Origin: Candidatus Solincola daggyaiensis
GTDB lineage: Bacteria; Actinomycetota; Geothermincolia; Geothermincolales; RBG-13-55-18
Assembly: GCA_015711825.1 (NCBI GenBank)
Contig: JACVJD010000026.1
Coordinates: 1 to 34,135 of the forward strand
Length of the DNA: 34,135 nt
Direction: 5' to 3'
Position 1 is the stretch's first letter; each line of letters opens with the position of its first letter. Positions 1-8,865 of this stretch are shown piece after piece. Below the pieces are notes generated by a model. The model was not told the origin of the DNA. It saw only the letters and a program-made list of their open reading frames with translations, and made no database searches. Both the position numbers and the translations under genes were made by a program.

Positions 1-102
1 CGTGAGGTCGTTGCCGCGGTCGAGGGACCGCCCGCTTTCCGTTCTAACTCTGCCATAGCCCATGCGGCCGCTTTTTTCAAGCAAGCCATGCGCCGTTTTT
101 AC

Positions 103-1095
103 TCAGGCTCGCCCGCGCGCCCCGGAAGCTCCCCCTTTCCTACGCGCCCTGGACACCCTGACCAGTCCCGATACGGGAACGATATGCACCCCTTTCTCCT
201 CCAGGCGGTCGAGGATGAGGTTCATGCCCAGGGAGTCCGACACGATGTGGCCGGCGATGATGACGTTGATGCGCTGCTTCTCCGCCTCTTCCTTGTGTTT
301 CTCGGAATAGTGCATGGCCACGATGGTCCCCACGCCCGCTGTGGATAGTTTTTCCAATACCTCGCGGGGACCCTCCGTTCCGCCGGTCATGTCCACCATG
401 ACCTTGCCGGCGCGGTTCTCCTTGCTTCCCACGATGATGGTCGGGCCGGCCTGCATGCGCGCCGAGGCGCGGTACTCGGGCAGTTCAAGCAGACAGTCCA
501 CCACCTCGCCGACGGTATGCGGCTTCCTGCGCGCGAAGTGGTCGTTGAGGAAGGAGTGCACCTGGTTATCGGCCACGGTGTGCATGCTCATGAAGGGTAT
601 GCCCAGGATGCGCGCCGCGTCCAGGGCGCGTTCGTGGTTGCGGGGCAAGAAGGCGCGGTAGATCTCCTTCATGCGCGGGCCGATGAGGGCCTCTCCCACG
701 TTGATGGGCACTCCGTGGCGGTACCACTCGTCCGCCTGCAGGGCCATGACCTTGTCCAGGTTCACCAGGGCCTGCCCCTCTGGATGGTGGCTGATGATGA
801 GGTCCAGCGGCTCCCCCCTTTCCCGCAGGCGGTCGGCGAGGAGCACCTCCGGTACCTCCATGTCTATCCCCACCATCGCCGCGCGCACCTCGGTTTCGGG
901 GTCGCCCACCAGGATGCGGGAATCCGGAAAGGGGTTCTCCATGCTCTCGAGGTCGAAGAATTCCCTCTCTTTCTCCGGCAGTTTCTCGTATTTCTCCCGG
1001 TTGCGTTCCAGAAGACGCTTTATCTCCTCCTTGCCGCGGGGGTCCTTCTCGATCCCCATCTTCACCGCCAGCTTGTGTATCTCGGCGAGTTTCAA
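103..1095 (-). CDS. NIF3-family (DUF34) dinuclear-metal-centre protein
   Basis: The product is about 330 residues and looks like the NIF3/YbgI/DUF34 family: hexameric, metal-binding proteins whose cellular role is still unsettled. An early LIISHHPEG segment supplies the paired histidines expected of the metal site. Near the C terminus, VGTIVAMHYSEKH and AGHIVSDSLGMN resemble the second metal-binding half. A long helical N terminus with MGIEKDPRG precedes the core. An ATG at 1101 directly abuts the ribosome binding site AAGGAGG with no spacer, whereas the TTG at 1095 sits six bases downstream of it, so I chose TTG. It is the last gene seen in the leftward series after polX and the RemA-like gene, 61 bases beyond the latter. 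The extreme C terminus is basic and low in complexity. Family is fairly sure; function is not known. Confidence 0.82.
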   Translation of the reverse strand: MKLAEIHKLAVKMGIEKDPRGKEEIKRLLERNREKYEKLPEKEREFFDLESMENPFPDSRILVGDPETEVRAAMVGIDMEVPEVLLADRLRERGEPLDLIISHHPEGQALVNLDKVMALQADEWYRHGVPINVGEALIGPRMKEIYRAFLPRNHERALDAARILGIPFMSMHTVADNQVHSFLNDHFARRKPHTVGEVVDCLLELPEYRASARMQAGPTIIVGSKENRAGKVMVDMTGGTEGPREVLEKLSTAGVGTIVAMHYSEKHKEEAEKQRINVIIAGHIVSDSLGMNLILDRLEEKGVHIVPVSGLVRVSRARRKGGASGARGRA

Positions 1096-1156
1096 TGCCA
1101 TCCTCCTTATCGCCCTCCCGACATCAAGGCGCCGTTTCCCGCCCCTCTCCGGGCCA

Positions 1157-1555
1157 TCAGGTGGAGAACAGCGAGCCCTGGTCGTATTCCTCGTCCTCCT
1201 CCTCGCGCGCCAGCACGCGCCTTATGCGCACCACGAGATCGTCTATATCCAGCCCCGTCTCCTCGCGGATGGAGCGCCTGAGTATGGGGCCCACGCGCTC
1301 GAGCTCGTGCAGCACCCGGTCCAGGAGGTCGAAAGCCACCGAGACCTCCACCTCCTGGCGCGAAAGCACCAGGTCTCTAAGTATGGTGCCCTCGGCGCGC
1401 GATGCGACCACCGGCTCGGGGCGACCCTCGACGTAAACGTAAGTCCTCCTGGCGGGGCCTCGCTCGTCCCCTATGGGCTCCAGGCCCACGATCTTATCCG
1501 AGCGGAAATATTTCCCATAACCAAGGGGGATGATCTCGTTCCGCCTTATCTCCAT
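1157..1555 (-). CDS. RemA/DUF370-like protein with C-terminal extension
   Basis: The product is 132 residues. Residues 8-60 (IIPLGYGKYFRSDKIVGLEP, then RRTYVYVEGR and a strand with VVASRAEGT) follow the pattern of RemA/DUF370: an IGFGN-like start, RIV-IV, then a GRRTRAVI-like strand ending in ILSA. RemA proteins are small DNA-binding rings that activate matrix genes in Bacillus. The remaining 70 residues are helical and acidic, ending in a glutamate-rich stretch, and are absent from the usual RemA of about 85-90 residues. The start is an ATG with GGGAGG six to seven bases upstream. The gene lies between polX and the NIF3 gene on the same strand. Assignment rests on motif resemblance only; it could instead be an unrelated lineage-specific protein. 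Confidence 0.7.
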   Translation of the reverse strand: MEIRRNEIIPLGYGKYFRSDKIVGLEPIGDERGPARRTYVYVEGRPEPVVASRAEGTILRDLVLSRQEVEVSVAFDLLDRVLHELERVGPILRRSIREETGLDIDDLVVRIRRVLAREEEDEEYDQGSLFST

Positions 1556-1648
1556 TCTGCCCCTCCCACGCGCTTACCTCTCCCAGCCGGCGCTTCTCCG
1601 CTCAGCCTTATTATATGAGCTCGGCGCCGGAGGCGGTAGCGCGTGGGG

Positions 1649-3385
1649 TCAGGTTCTGCCGCGTCCCCGCCACAGCCATTCCAACAGCTCGTCAGGTTCG
1701 AGGGCGTTGAGGAGATGGGAGCGGGAAAGCCAGCCCCGCCGCGCCGTGGCTACCCCGAAGAGCATGAAGTCGAGGTGCTCGGTCCGATGAGCGTCGGTGC
1801 CGAGGGCGATCTTCACCCCCATGGCGCTTGCGCGCATGAGGTTTTCGTCGCCCAGATCCAGGCGGTCGGGAAAGGCGTTGAGCTCCAGCGCGGTGCCCGT
1901 CCTGCGCGCCTCCTCCATCACCGCATCCAGATCGACATCATAGGGGGGCCTCTGCCCGATGAGCCTGCCGGTGGGATGGGCGATTATCTTCACGTGGGGA
2001 TTGCGCATGGCGGTGATCAACCGCCGCGTCACCGTCTCGCGGTCCTGTTTAAACCCCCCGTGCACCGAGGCCACCACCACGTCAAGGCGGGACAACACCT
2101 CGTCGTCATAGTCGAGTCCGCCCTGGTTATCTATGTTCAGCTCGCTGCCCGCCAGGAGGACGACCGAAGAGTCTCCCCTGGCGTTGAGCCTCCTGATCTC
2201 CTCCACTTGCCGCAGCAGGCGTTCCCGCTCGAGCCCCCCCGCCACCTTTAGGTTTGCCGCATGGTCGGTCACCGCCAGGTAGCGGTATCCCAACCTCTCC
2301 GCCGCTTTTCTCATCTCCACCAGGTCCGCCACGCCGTCGCTGGCGTCGCTATGGCAATGCAGGTCCCCTCGTATGTCCTCCCTTCCCACCAGCTCCGGCA
2401 GCTCCCCGCGCAGGGCCGCTTCCACCTCGCCGCGGTCCTCCCTTATCTCCGGCGGCGGACAGGCCATGCCCAGCGAGGAATAGACCTCCTCCTCCGTCTC
2501 CCCCGCCAGCCGGCGACCGTCCTTGACGCGGAAGACGCCGTACTCGTTGATCTTTTTGCCGTCCCGCTTGGCGATCTCGCGCACGCGCACGTTATGCGCC
2601 TGCGAGCCGGTGAAATACTGCAGGGCGGCCCCGTACTCCTCCGGCTTCACCACCCTGAGATCCACCTGCAGCCCCTCCGCGGTCAGCACGGAGCTTTTCG
2701 TTTCGCCGCGCAGCAGCACCTTATCCGCCATGTCCAGGGAGCAGAAAACCTCCATGACCTCGGCAGGCGCGAGGGATGCCGCCAGGATGTCGATGTCGCC
2801 GATGGTCTCCTTCATGCGCCGCAGGCTTCCCGCCGGGCTTGTCGCGAGTCCGGGGAGCTTCTCGGCCATGGCACGCGTTATCTCCTCCTGGATGCGGTAA
2901 GCGGTGTGGAGCAGGAGACGCCCCGAGGTGGTCTGCATATGCCTTATGCCCTCGAGTATGTTCTGCTCCGCCTTTGGCCCCAGGCCATGGAGAGCGGCCA
3001 GCCGGTGCGCCTCGGCGGCGGCCTGAAGCTCCTCCACCGTGCGTACCCCCAGCTCATCATAGATCAGCTTGGCCCGCTTCGGACCGAGGTTGGGCACCTG
3101 GAGGAGGGCTATAAGCTCCACCGGCACCTCCTCCTTGAGCTCTTCCAGCTTGGAGATGGAGCCGGTGCGCTTGAATTCCAGGATCTTCTTGGCTATACCC
3201 TCCCCGATACCCGGATATTTACGCAGCTCTTTCAGGTCATCCAGGGCCAGCAGCTCTTCGCCATGGGTGCGGGCGATCTCCGCCGCCTTGTGGTAGGCGT
3301 TGACCTTGAAACGCACCTCGCCTTTTATCTCCGAGAGCTCGGCCAGCTCCTCGAAGGCCTTGCTGAGTTCCTCGCTCCTGTCCAT
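1649..3385 (-). CDS. polX: DNA polymerase/3'-5' exonuclease PolX
   Basis: This is a bacterial family X polymerase with a C-terminal PHP nuclease domain, acting in base-excision repair gap filling. In order: an N-terminal 8-kDa-like region; helix-hairpin-helix motifs near residues 56-68 (KYPGIGEGIAKKI) and 97-108 (VPNLGPKRAKLI); the nucleotidyltransferase palm with GDIDIL giving the two metal aspartates near residues 197 and 199, and a third Asp in VDLRV near 242; NEYGVFR near 280; then the PHP domain opening with DLHCHSD near residue 341 and containing TDHAAN, ASVHGG, AHPTG and GTDAH, the usual metal ligands. Length 578 residues is normal. A TTG at 3391 would sit only two bases from AGGAG, while the ATG at 3385 has eight bases, so the ATG was chosen. 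It starts 36 bases after the argH stop and may be cotranscribed with the arg operon. Confidence 0.95.
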   Translation of the reverse strand: MDRSEELSKAFEELAELSEIKGEVRFKVNAYHKAAEIARTHGEELLALDDLKELRKYPGIGEGIAKKILEFKRTGSISKLEELKEEVPVELIALLQVPNLGPKRAKLIYDELGVRTVEELQAAAEAHRLAALHGLGPKAEQNILEGIRHMQTTSGRLLLHTAYRIQEEITRAMAEKLPGLATSPAGSLRRMKETIGDIDILAASLAPAEVMEVFCSLDMADKVLLRGETKSSVLTAEGLQVDLRVVKPEEYGAALQYFTGSQAHNVRVREIAKRDGKKINEYGVFRVKDGRRLAGETEEEVYSSLGMACPPPEIREDRGEVEAALRGELPELVGREDIRGDLHCHSDASDGVADLVEMRKAAERLGYRYLAVTDHAANLKVAGGLERERLLRQVEEIRRLNARGDSSVVLLAGSELNIDNQGGLDYDDEVLSRLDVVVASVHGGFKQDRETVTRRLITAMRNPHVKIIAHPTGRLIGQRPPYDVDLDAVMEEARRTGTALELNAFPDRLDLGDENLMRASAMGVKIALGTDAHRTEHLDFMLFGVATARRGWLSRSHLLNALEPDELLEWLWRGRGRT

Positions 3386-3421
3386 GGGCAAAGCTCCTTC
3401 GCCGCGCCGGCTGCGCTCAAC

Positions 3422-4807
3422 TTAAAGGCGCGTGCGGCGCGCCTCCAGCCACTCCTGCGCCCGGTCTATGGCCTCCTCCACCCGCATGGTGGCCGTGCCG
3501 CCAGGCAGATCCCTGGCCTCAACGCAGGCGTTTAAGGCGATGTGGTCGTACACGTCATCCTCCACCCTCGGCTCCACGGCCCGAAACTCCTCCAGTCCCA
3601 ACTCCTCCAGCTTTTTGCCTCCTTCGATGCAGGATCTCACCAGCCTCCCCGCGCTGGCATGCGCCTCCAGGAAGGGAAGCCCTTTGCGCACCAGGTAATC
3701 CGCCAGGTCGGTAGCGTTGGTGAACCCTTCCCCCACCGCCTCCGCCATCCTCGCCACCTCGAACCTCGCGGTGGCGAGGGCTCCCGCCATCACCCGCAGC
3801 ATCGCCGCCGCCTGGTCAACGGCGTCGAAAAGGCCTTCCTTGTCCTCCTGCAGGTCGCGGTTGTAGGCAAGGGGCAGTCCCTTGAGCACGGCCAGCATGG
3901 AGACCAGGTGCCCCAGCATGCGGCCCGCCTTTCCCCTCACCAGCTCCGCCAGGTCGGGGTTGGCTTTCTGGGGCATGATGGAGGATCCGGTGGCGTAGGC
4001 CTCGTCCAGCTCCATGAAACCGAAACGCGGCGTACACCACAACACCATCTCCTCCGCCATGCGGCTGAGATGCGTTGTGAGCACGCACAAGGCGTAAAGG
4101 AAATCGGCCACGAAATCGCGGTCGGCCACCGCGTCCATGGAATTGGCGGTGATGCCGCCGAACCCCAGTTCATCCGCCATCATCTCGCGATTGAGGGGAA
4201 AGGTCACGCCCGCCAGCGCCCCGCTTCCCAGCGGACAGAGATCGGCGCGGGCTTCCGCCTCACCCAGCCTTTGCATATCGCGCTTGAACATCTCGAAATA
4301 GGCCATGAGGTGGTGGGATAGGAGCACGGGCTGCGCCGGCTGTAGGTGGGTGAAACCCGGCATCAACGCCCCCAGGTGCTCGCGAGCGCGCTCAAGCACC
4401 ACTGCCATGAGATCCAGGAGCAGGAAGGCGATACGGCGTGACTCGTCCTTGACGAAAAGGCGCATGTCCGCCGCCACCTGATCGTTGCGGCTGCGCCCGG
4501 CCCTCAACCTCGCCCCGGTTTCCCCCAAGCGCTCCACCAAGGCCCTCTCCACCGCGGTGTGGATGTCCTCATCGTCGCCAAAGGCGAACTCTCCTCTCTC
4601 CATCTCCACCCGCAGCTGCCCTAGGACGGAGAGGACGGCCTCTCTCTCGCCGGCATCGATAAGCCCGCATTCCTCCAGGGCCAGGGCGTGCGCCTCGGTT
4701 ACCTTGAGGTCATAAAAAGCCAGGCGCCGGTCGTATGACAGGGACGAGCTGAAGGAATGCACCATCGCCTCCGTCTCCTTCTCAAACCTGCCTCCCCATA
4801 ACTTCAT
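3422..4807 (-). CDS. argH: argininosuccinate lyase
   Basis: The enzyme splits argininosuccinate into arginine and fumarate, the last step of arginine synthesis; it is a cytosolic homotetramer of the fumarase/aspartase superfamily. The 461-residue protein begins with the typical MKLWGGRF, has SRNDQV near 106-111, FTHLQPAQP near 152-160 and the superfamily signature GSSIMPQKANPD near 274-285, holding the catalytic serine loop. The signature usually reads MPQKKNPD; the second K is A here, at a position the signature allows to vary. The start is supported by GGAGG nine bases upstream. It follows argG by 30 bases and is the last enzyme gene of argCJBDFRGH. Confidence 0.97.
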   Translation of the reverse strand: MKLWGGRFEKETEAMVHSFSSSLSYDRRLAFYDLKVTEAHALALEECGLIDAGEREAVLSVLGQLRVEMERGEFAFGDDEDIHTAVERALVERLGETGARLRAGRSRNDQVAADMRLFVKDESRRIAFLLLDLMAVVLERAREHLGALMPGFTHLQPAQPVLLSHHLMAYFEMFKRDMQRLGEAEARADLCPLGSGALAGVTFPLNREMMADELGFGGITANSMDAVADRDFVADFLYALCVLTTHLSRMAEEMVLWCTPRFGFMELDEAYATGSSIMPQKANPDLAELVRGKAGRMLGHLVSMLAVLKGLPLAYNRDLQEDKEGLFDAVDQAAAMLRVMAGALATARFEVARMAEAVGEGFTNATDLADYLVRKGLPFLEAHASAGRLVRSCIEGGKKLEELGLEEFRAVEPRVEDDVYDHIALNACVEARDLPGGTATMRVEEAIDRAQEWLEARRTRL

Positions 4808-4837
4808 ATCCCCGCGCCTCCCTAGACATCGCGCCGG

Positions 4838-6037
4838 CTATGCGCGTCCACGGCCCTTGCTTCCCCAGACCTTCAGGGGAAGGCCCCAAAGCTCGATGAA
4901 TCCCTCGCTGGAGCGGTGGCTGAACTCGTCCGCCCGGTCGTAGGTCGCCAGGGAATAGTCGTAGAGGGAATAGGGGGATTCCCTGCCCACCACCGTGCAG
5001 CCGCCCTTGAAAAGCTTCAGCCTCACCCGCCCGCTCACCCTTTCCTGGGTGGCCTCTATTGCCGCCTGCAACGCTCCCCGCAACGGATCATGCCACAGCC
5101 CGTAATAAACCAGCTCCGCGAATTTGACCTCCAGCACCGGCTTGAAATGCAAGGTCTCCCTGGTGAGGGCGAGGGCCTCCAGGGCGCGGTGGGCCTCGAT
5201 GAGGATGGTGGCCGCGGGAGCCTCGTAGATCTCGCGCGATTTAATGCCCACCAGGCGGTTCTCCACCATGTCGATGCGCCCCACGCCGTGCTCTCCGCCC
5301 AGGGCGTTCAGGCGCTTGATCAGCTCCACAAGGCCCAGTTTCTCGCCGTCCAGGGCACAGGGGCACCCGCCATCGAACTCCAACTCCATATAGCGCGGCT
5401 GGTCCGGGGCGGCCTGGGGAGACGCCGTCCACGCATAGGCATCCTCGGGAGGCTCCGCCATGGGATCCTCCAGCACGCCCGCCTCGCAGCTCCTTCCCCA
5501 TAGATTCTCGTCCACGGAGTAGGGGCTATGCAGGGTCACGGGCACGGATATGCCGTGCTCCCTCGCATATGCTATTTCCTCCTCGCGCGACATGTTCCAC
5601 TCGCGAAGGGGGGCAATGATCCTCAGCTCCGGGCCCAGGGCCATGGTGGTGAGGTCGAAGCGCACCTGGTCGTTGCCTTTTCCGGTGCAACCGTGCGCCA
5701 CCGCGGCCGCCCCTCTCCTCTTCGCCTCCTCGACCATGGCCGCGGCGATCAGGGGCCTGGCAAGAGAGGTGGCCAAGGGGTATTTGCCCTCGTAAAGAGC
5801 ATTGGCCTTGAGGGCGGGAAGCACGTAATCGCGGGCGAATTCCTCCTTGAGGTCCAGGGTCACCGCATCCAGGGCCCCGATGGACAGGGCCTTCTTTCTC
5901 ACCGACTCCAGGTCGCCCGGTTGTCCCAGGTCCGCGGCCAGGGCGACCACCTGCATTCCGTACCTCTCCTCCAGCCACTTGATGGCCACCGAGGTGTCAA
6001 GGCCACCCGAATAGGCGAGGATCACCGTTTCCTTCAT
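4838..6037 (-). CDS. argG: argininosuccinate synthase
   Basis: The enzyme joins citrulline and aspartate using ATP, giving argininosuccinate. The 399-residue length is standard. The N-terminal PP-loop is AYSGGLDTSVAIKWL (near residues 8-22); GCTGKGNDQVRF, the citrulline and aspartate binding region, and SPYSVDENLWGRS, characteristic of this family, follow. The C-terminal half carries KFAELVYYGLW and VTGRVRLKL-like segments of the multimerisation domain. It lies 143 bases after argR, the largest gap inside the arg cluster, so a weak internal promoter is possible, but I see no convincing ARG box there. The downstream gene argH is 30 bases away. Confidence 0.97.
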   Translation of the reverse strand: MKETVILAYSGGLDTSVAIKWLEERYGMQVVALAADLGQPGDLESVRKKALSIGALDAVTLDLKEEFARDYVLPALKANALYEGKYPLATSLARPLIAAAMVEEAKRRGAAAVAHGCTGKGNDQVRFDLTTMALGPELRIIAPLREWNMSREEEIAYAREHGISVPVTLHSPYSVDENLWGRSCEAGVLEDPMAEPPEDAYAWTASPQAAPDQPRYMELEFDGGCPCALDGEKLGLVELIKRLNALGGEHGVGRIDMVENRLVGIKSREIYEAPAATILIEAHRALEALALTRETLHFKPVLEVKFAELVYYGLWHDPLRGALQAAIEATQERVSGRVRLKLFKGGCTVVGRESPYSLYDYSLATYDRADEFSHRSSEGFIELWGLPLKVWGSKGRGRA

Positions 6038-6180
6038 GCTCTATCCCCCGTTTCTCGTGCCGATACCGACGGAAGCTCCCGGCCCGCACGCACATGGCGC
6101 CGCTTTTATGGTATCACGCCGGTATTCCCATACCCGCAAGCGCCGGCGGCGCAAGGAGCTCCGCTCCAGCCCAGGCGTTC

Positions 6181-6645
6181 TCAGAGACCGGCCATCTCCC
6201 GCAGCGCCCTCGCGAGGGCACGGGCTTCATGGCCTTCCCGCACCACCACCAGGATGGTATCGTCTCCGGCCACCGTTCCCGCCACCTCCTCCCTGCCGTT
6301 GCGGTCCAGTAAGGCGGCCAGGGCGTGGGCGTTGCCCGGCGCCGTGCGCAGCACCAGCAGGTTGCCGCTCACCTCCATGCTCACGAGGAACTCCCTCAAT
6401 CCCCGCTTCAGCCCCTCCTCGTCCACCGCCGCCGCGCCTGTTCCCGCCGTCGCCAGAACGTAAATGCGACGCCCTCCCGGGCCCGGCGACCTCACCACTC
6501 CGAGGTCCCGAAGATCCCTGGAGACGGTGGATTGATCGACCATCACTCCCCTGGCGGCCAGCTCCTCGACCAGCTCCGCCTGGCTGGCCGGAGCGTGCCT
6601 GGCGATGATCTCTCTGATCAGCTCCATTCTGCGTCGCCTGTCCAC
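6181..6645 (-). CDS. argR: arginine repressor ArgR
   Basis: ArgR is the arginine-sensing hexameric repressor of arginine synthesis. The 154-residue protein has an N-terminal winged helix with the recognition segment [12 protein letters not shown] near residues 38-49. Its C-terminal oligomerisation and arginine-binding domain holds [14 protein letters not shown] and the hallmark AGDDTILVV near 127-135, whose two aspartates contact arginine in known ArgR structures. The GTG start at 6645 has GGAGG five bases upstream; an internal ATG seven codons later has no comparable site. It lies 13 bases after argF, inside the operon it probably controls, as in mycobacteria. Candidate binding sites are described at 12206-12219 and 12403-12416. 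Confidence 0.96.
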   Translation of the reverse strand: MDRRRRMELIREIIARHAPASQAELVEELAARGVMVDQSTVSRDLRDLGVVRSPGPGGRRIYVLATAGTGAAAVDEEGLKRGLREFLVSMEVSGNLLVLRTAPGNAHALAALLDRNGREEVAGTVAGDDTILVVVREGHEARALARALREMAGL

Positions 6646-6658
6646 CGCCGCCTCCGCG

Positions 6659-7585
6659 TCAGCCCCCCACCAGCAGGTCCAGAAGAGCGGCCTGGGCGTG
6701 CATGCGGTTCTCCGCCTGGTCCCATACCGCAGAGCGCGGGCCGTCCAGCACCTCGTCGCTTATCTCCTCACCGCGATGGGCGGGCAGGCAGTGCATGACC
6801 ACCGCCTCGGGATCGGCCGCCGAGAGCAACTCCCCGTCGAGACGGAAGGGCTCGAGATCGCGCTTCCTCCTCTGGTCCTCCCTTTGGCCCATGGAGGTCC
6901 AGACGTCGGTGTAGACCACATGCGCTCCGGCCACCGCCTCCCTTGGGTCGTGCACCACCCTCACCGCCTCGGGCCCGGCAAGGGAACGGGCGAGGGCGAT
7001 GATGCGCTCATCGGGCTCGTAGCCCCGCGGGCATCCGGCGGTGAAGGCCATCCCGGTCAGGGCGCAGCCGAGGGCGAGGGAGTTGGCGACGTTGTTGCCG
7101 TCTCCCACATAGGCGAGGCGCAGTCCCGCAAGCGCTCCCAGGCGCTCCCTTATGGTCATGAGGTCCGCCAGCACCTGGCATGGATGCTCGAGGTCGGTAA
7201 GGGCGTTGACCACCGGCACCTCGGCCGTGCGCGCCAGCTCCTCCACCTCGTGGTGACCGTAGGTGCGAATGGCGACGGCATGCACATAGCGGGAAAGCAC
7301 CTTCCCGGTATCCCCGATGGTCTCTCCCCTCCCGAGCTGGAGCTCGGCGGCGTTCAGGGCCAGGGGATGCCCTCCGAGGTGATATACCGCCGCCTCGAAA
7401 GAGACCCTGGTGCGGGTGGACGGCTTCTGGAATATAAGCGCCACCATCTTCCCCTCCAGGCTTCGCTTGACCTTCCCCGCCCCTAACGATCTCTTGAAGG
7501 CGTCGGCGGCGTCGAGCACGGACGCCAGCTCGTCGGCGTTCAGATCCGCCATGCTCAGGAAATCCCTGCCGTAAAGGTCCCTCAT
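6659..7585 (-). CDS. argF: ornithine carbamoyltransferase, anabolic
   Basis: The enzyme transfers the carbamoyl group from carbamoyl phosphate to ornithine, giving citrulline. The 308-residue protein shows the carbamoyl-phosphate motif STRTR near residues 56-60, HPCQVLADL in the middle, a [10 protein letters not shown] segment and MHCLPAHRG near the C terminus, the ornithine-binding cysteine motif. Gene order and the neighbouring biosynthetic genes argue for the biosynthetic rather than the catabolic type. The ATG at 7585 has GGAGG eight bases upstream, and that site overlaps the argD stop codon, so the two genes (4 bases apart) are probably translationally coupled. Confidence 0.97.
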   Translation of the reverse strand: MRDLYGRDFLSMADLNADELASVLDAADAFKRSLGAGKVKRSLEGKMVALIFQKPSTRTRVSFEAAVYHLGGHPLALNAAELQLGRGETIGDTGKVLSRYVHAVAIRTYGHHEVEELARTAEVPVVNALTDLEHPCQVLADLMTIRERLGALAGLRLAYVGDGNNVANSLALGCALTGMAFTAGCPRGYEPDERIIALARSLAGPEAVRVVHDPREAVAGAHVVYTDVWTSMGQREDQRRKRDLEPFRLDGELLSAADPEAVVMHCLPAHRGEEISDEVLDGPRSAVWDQAENRMHAQAALLDLLVGG

Positions 7586-7589
7586 ATCC

Positions 7590-8816
7590 CTACCCTCCGT
7601 GGCTCTCGCATCCCGACACAACCTCGACCAGGATAGCGCCCAACCTTTCCACCAGCCCGTCCACCTCGCGGGTGGAGATAGAAAGAGGAGGAAGGAAACG
7701 CAATACGGCGTCGCCGATGTTGTTCACCACGTAGCCCGACTCCAGGCAACGCAACACCACCTCGCGCGCAACGGGCTCCTCCAGCTCCGCGGCCAGCATG
7801 AGCCCCATGCCGCGCACTTCCTTGAGGGCGCCCGTCTCCACGGCCAGTTTCTCCAACTCCCGCTTAAAGTAGCCGCCCACCCGGGCCGCGTTGTCCACCA
7901 ATTGCTCCTCCCTCAACACCGTGAGCACCGCCAGGGCGGCCGCGCAGACCACCGGGTTTCCGCCGAAGGTGCTGCCGTGATCCCCGGGCTTGAACCCCTC
8001 CGCCACCTCGGAGGTGGCAAGAAGGGCTCCGATGGGCAGGCCTCCCGCCAGCCCCTTGGCCAGGGTCATCATATCGGGCACGATGCCGTAATGCTCGTAG
8101 GCGAAAAGGGCCCCCGTGCGCCCCATGCCCGTCTGCACCTCGTCCAGCACCAGCAGGGCTCCCTTACGCCGGCTTATCTCCCGCGCGCCCCGCAGGTAGG
8201 GGACGTCGGCCACGTAAACCCCTCCCTCACCCTGGATGGGCTCTAGAATCACCGCGCAGGTGGCCTCGTCCACCGCCTCCTCGAGGGCCTGCAGGTCATT
8301 GAAGGGAACGTGCACGAATCCGGGAGTGACCGGCTCGAAGGGCCCCGTCTTTGCCGGCTGGCCCGTTGCCGACAACGAGCCGAAGGTGCGGCCGTGAAAG
8401 GAGCGCAGGGCGGAGACCACTTTATAGCGCTCCTCGCCCCTCACCTCGCGCATATACTTTCGCGCCAGCTTGATGGCCGCCTCGTTGGCCTCGGTGCCGC
8501 TGTTGCAGAAGAAGGCCTTGTCCGCGAAGGAGTAGCGCGCCAACATCTCCGCCAGCTCCCCCTGGGGTCGGGTATAGAACAGGTTGGTGACGTGGATGAG
8601 CTGCGATGTCTGCCTCGCCACCGCCGCGATGATCTCCGCGTGGCAGTGCCCGGCAACGCAGGCGCCCAGCCCGGAGACGAAATCCACGTATTCCCTGCCG
8701 GTGTCGTCCCAGAGCCGCGTGCCGTGACCGCGCACGAAAAGCACCGGGAGGCGCCCATAATTGCCTATCAGGTAAAGCTCCTCCTGTCTCCTGGCCGTTT
8801 GCAGATCGTATTCCAT
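7590..8816 (-). CDS. argD: acetylornithine aminotransferase
   Basis: This PLP enzyme converts N-acetylglutamate semialdehyde to N-acetylornithine. The 408-residue class-III aminotransferase has SGTEANEAAIKLAR near 106-119, SFHGRTFGSL near 139-148, EPIQGEGG near 192-199, LDEVQTGMGRTG near 224-235 with the PLP-binding Asp, and the Schiff-base lysine in TLAKGLAGG near residue 254. The ATG at 8816 follows GGGAGGA closely and gives the usual length; a GTG at 8861 would add 15 residues with poorer start signals. It starts 49 bases after argB. Such enzymes often also serve lysine synthesis as succinyldiaminopimelate aminotransferase; nothing here tests this. Confidence 0.96.
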   Translation of the reverse strand: MEYDLQTARRQEELYLIGNYGRLPVLFVRGHGTRLWDDTGREYVDFVSGLGACVAGHCHAEIIAAVARQTSQLIHVTNLFYTRPQGELAEMLARYSFADKAFFCNSGTEANEAAIKLARKYMREVRGEERYKVVSALRSFHGRTFGSLSATGQPAKTGPFEPVTPGFVHVPFNDLQALEEAVDEATCAVILEPIQGEGGVYVADVPYLRGAREISRRKGALLVLDEVQTGMGRTGALFAYEHYGIVPDMMTLAKGLAGGLPIGALLATSEVAEGFKPGDHGSTFGGNPVVCAAALAVLTVLREEQLVDNAARVGGYFKRELEKLAVETGALKEVRGMGLMLAAELEEPVAREVVLRCLESGYVVNNIGDAVLRFLPPLSISTREVDGLVERLGAILVEVVSGCESHGG

Positions 8817-8865
8817 GCTTCCTCCCGTGATGTCGTTTACAGCCCCTTCTTCCCCGGGCACCGCC

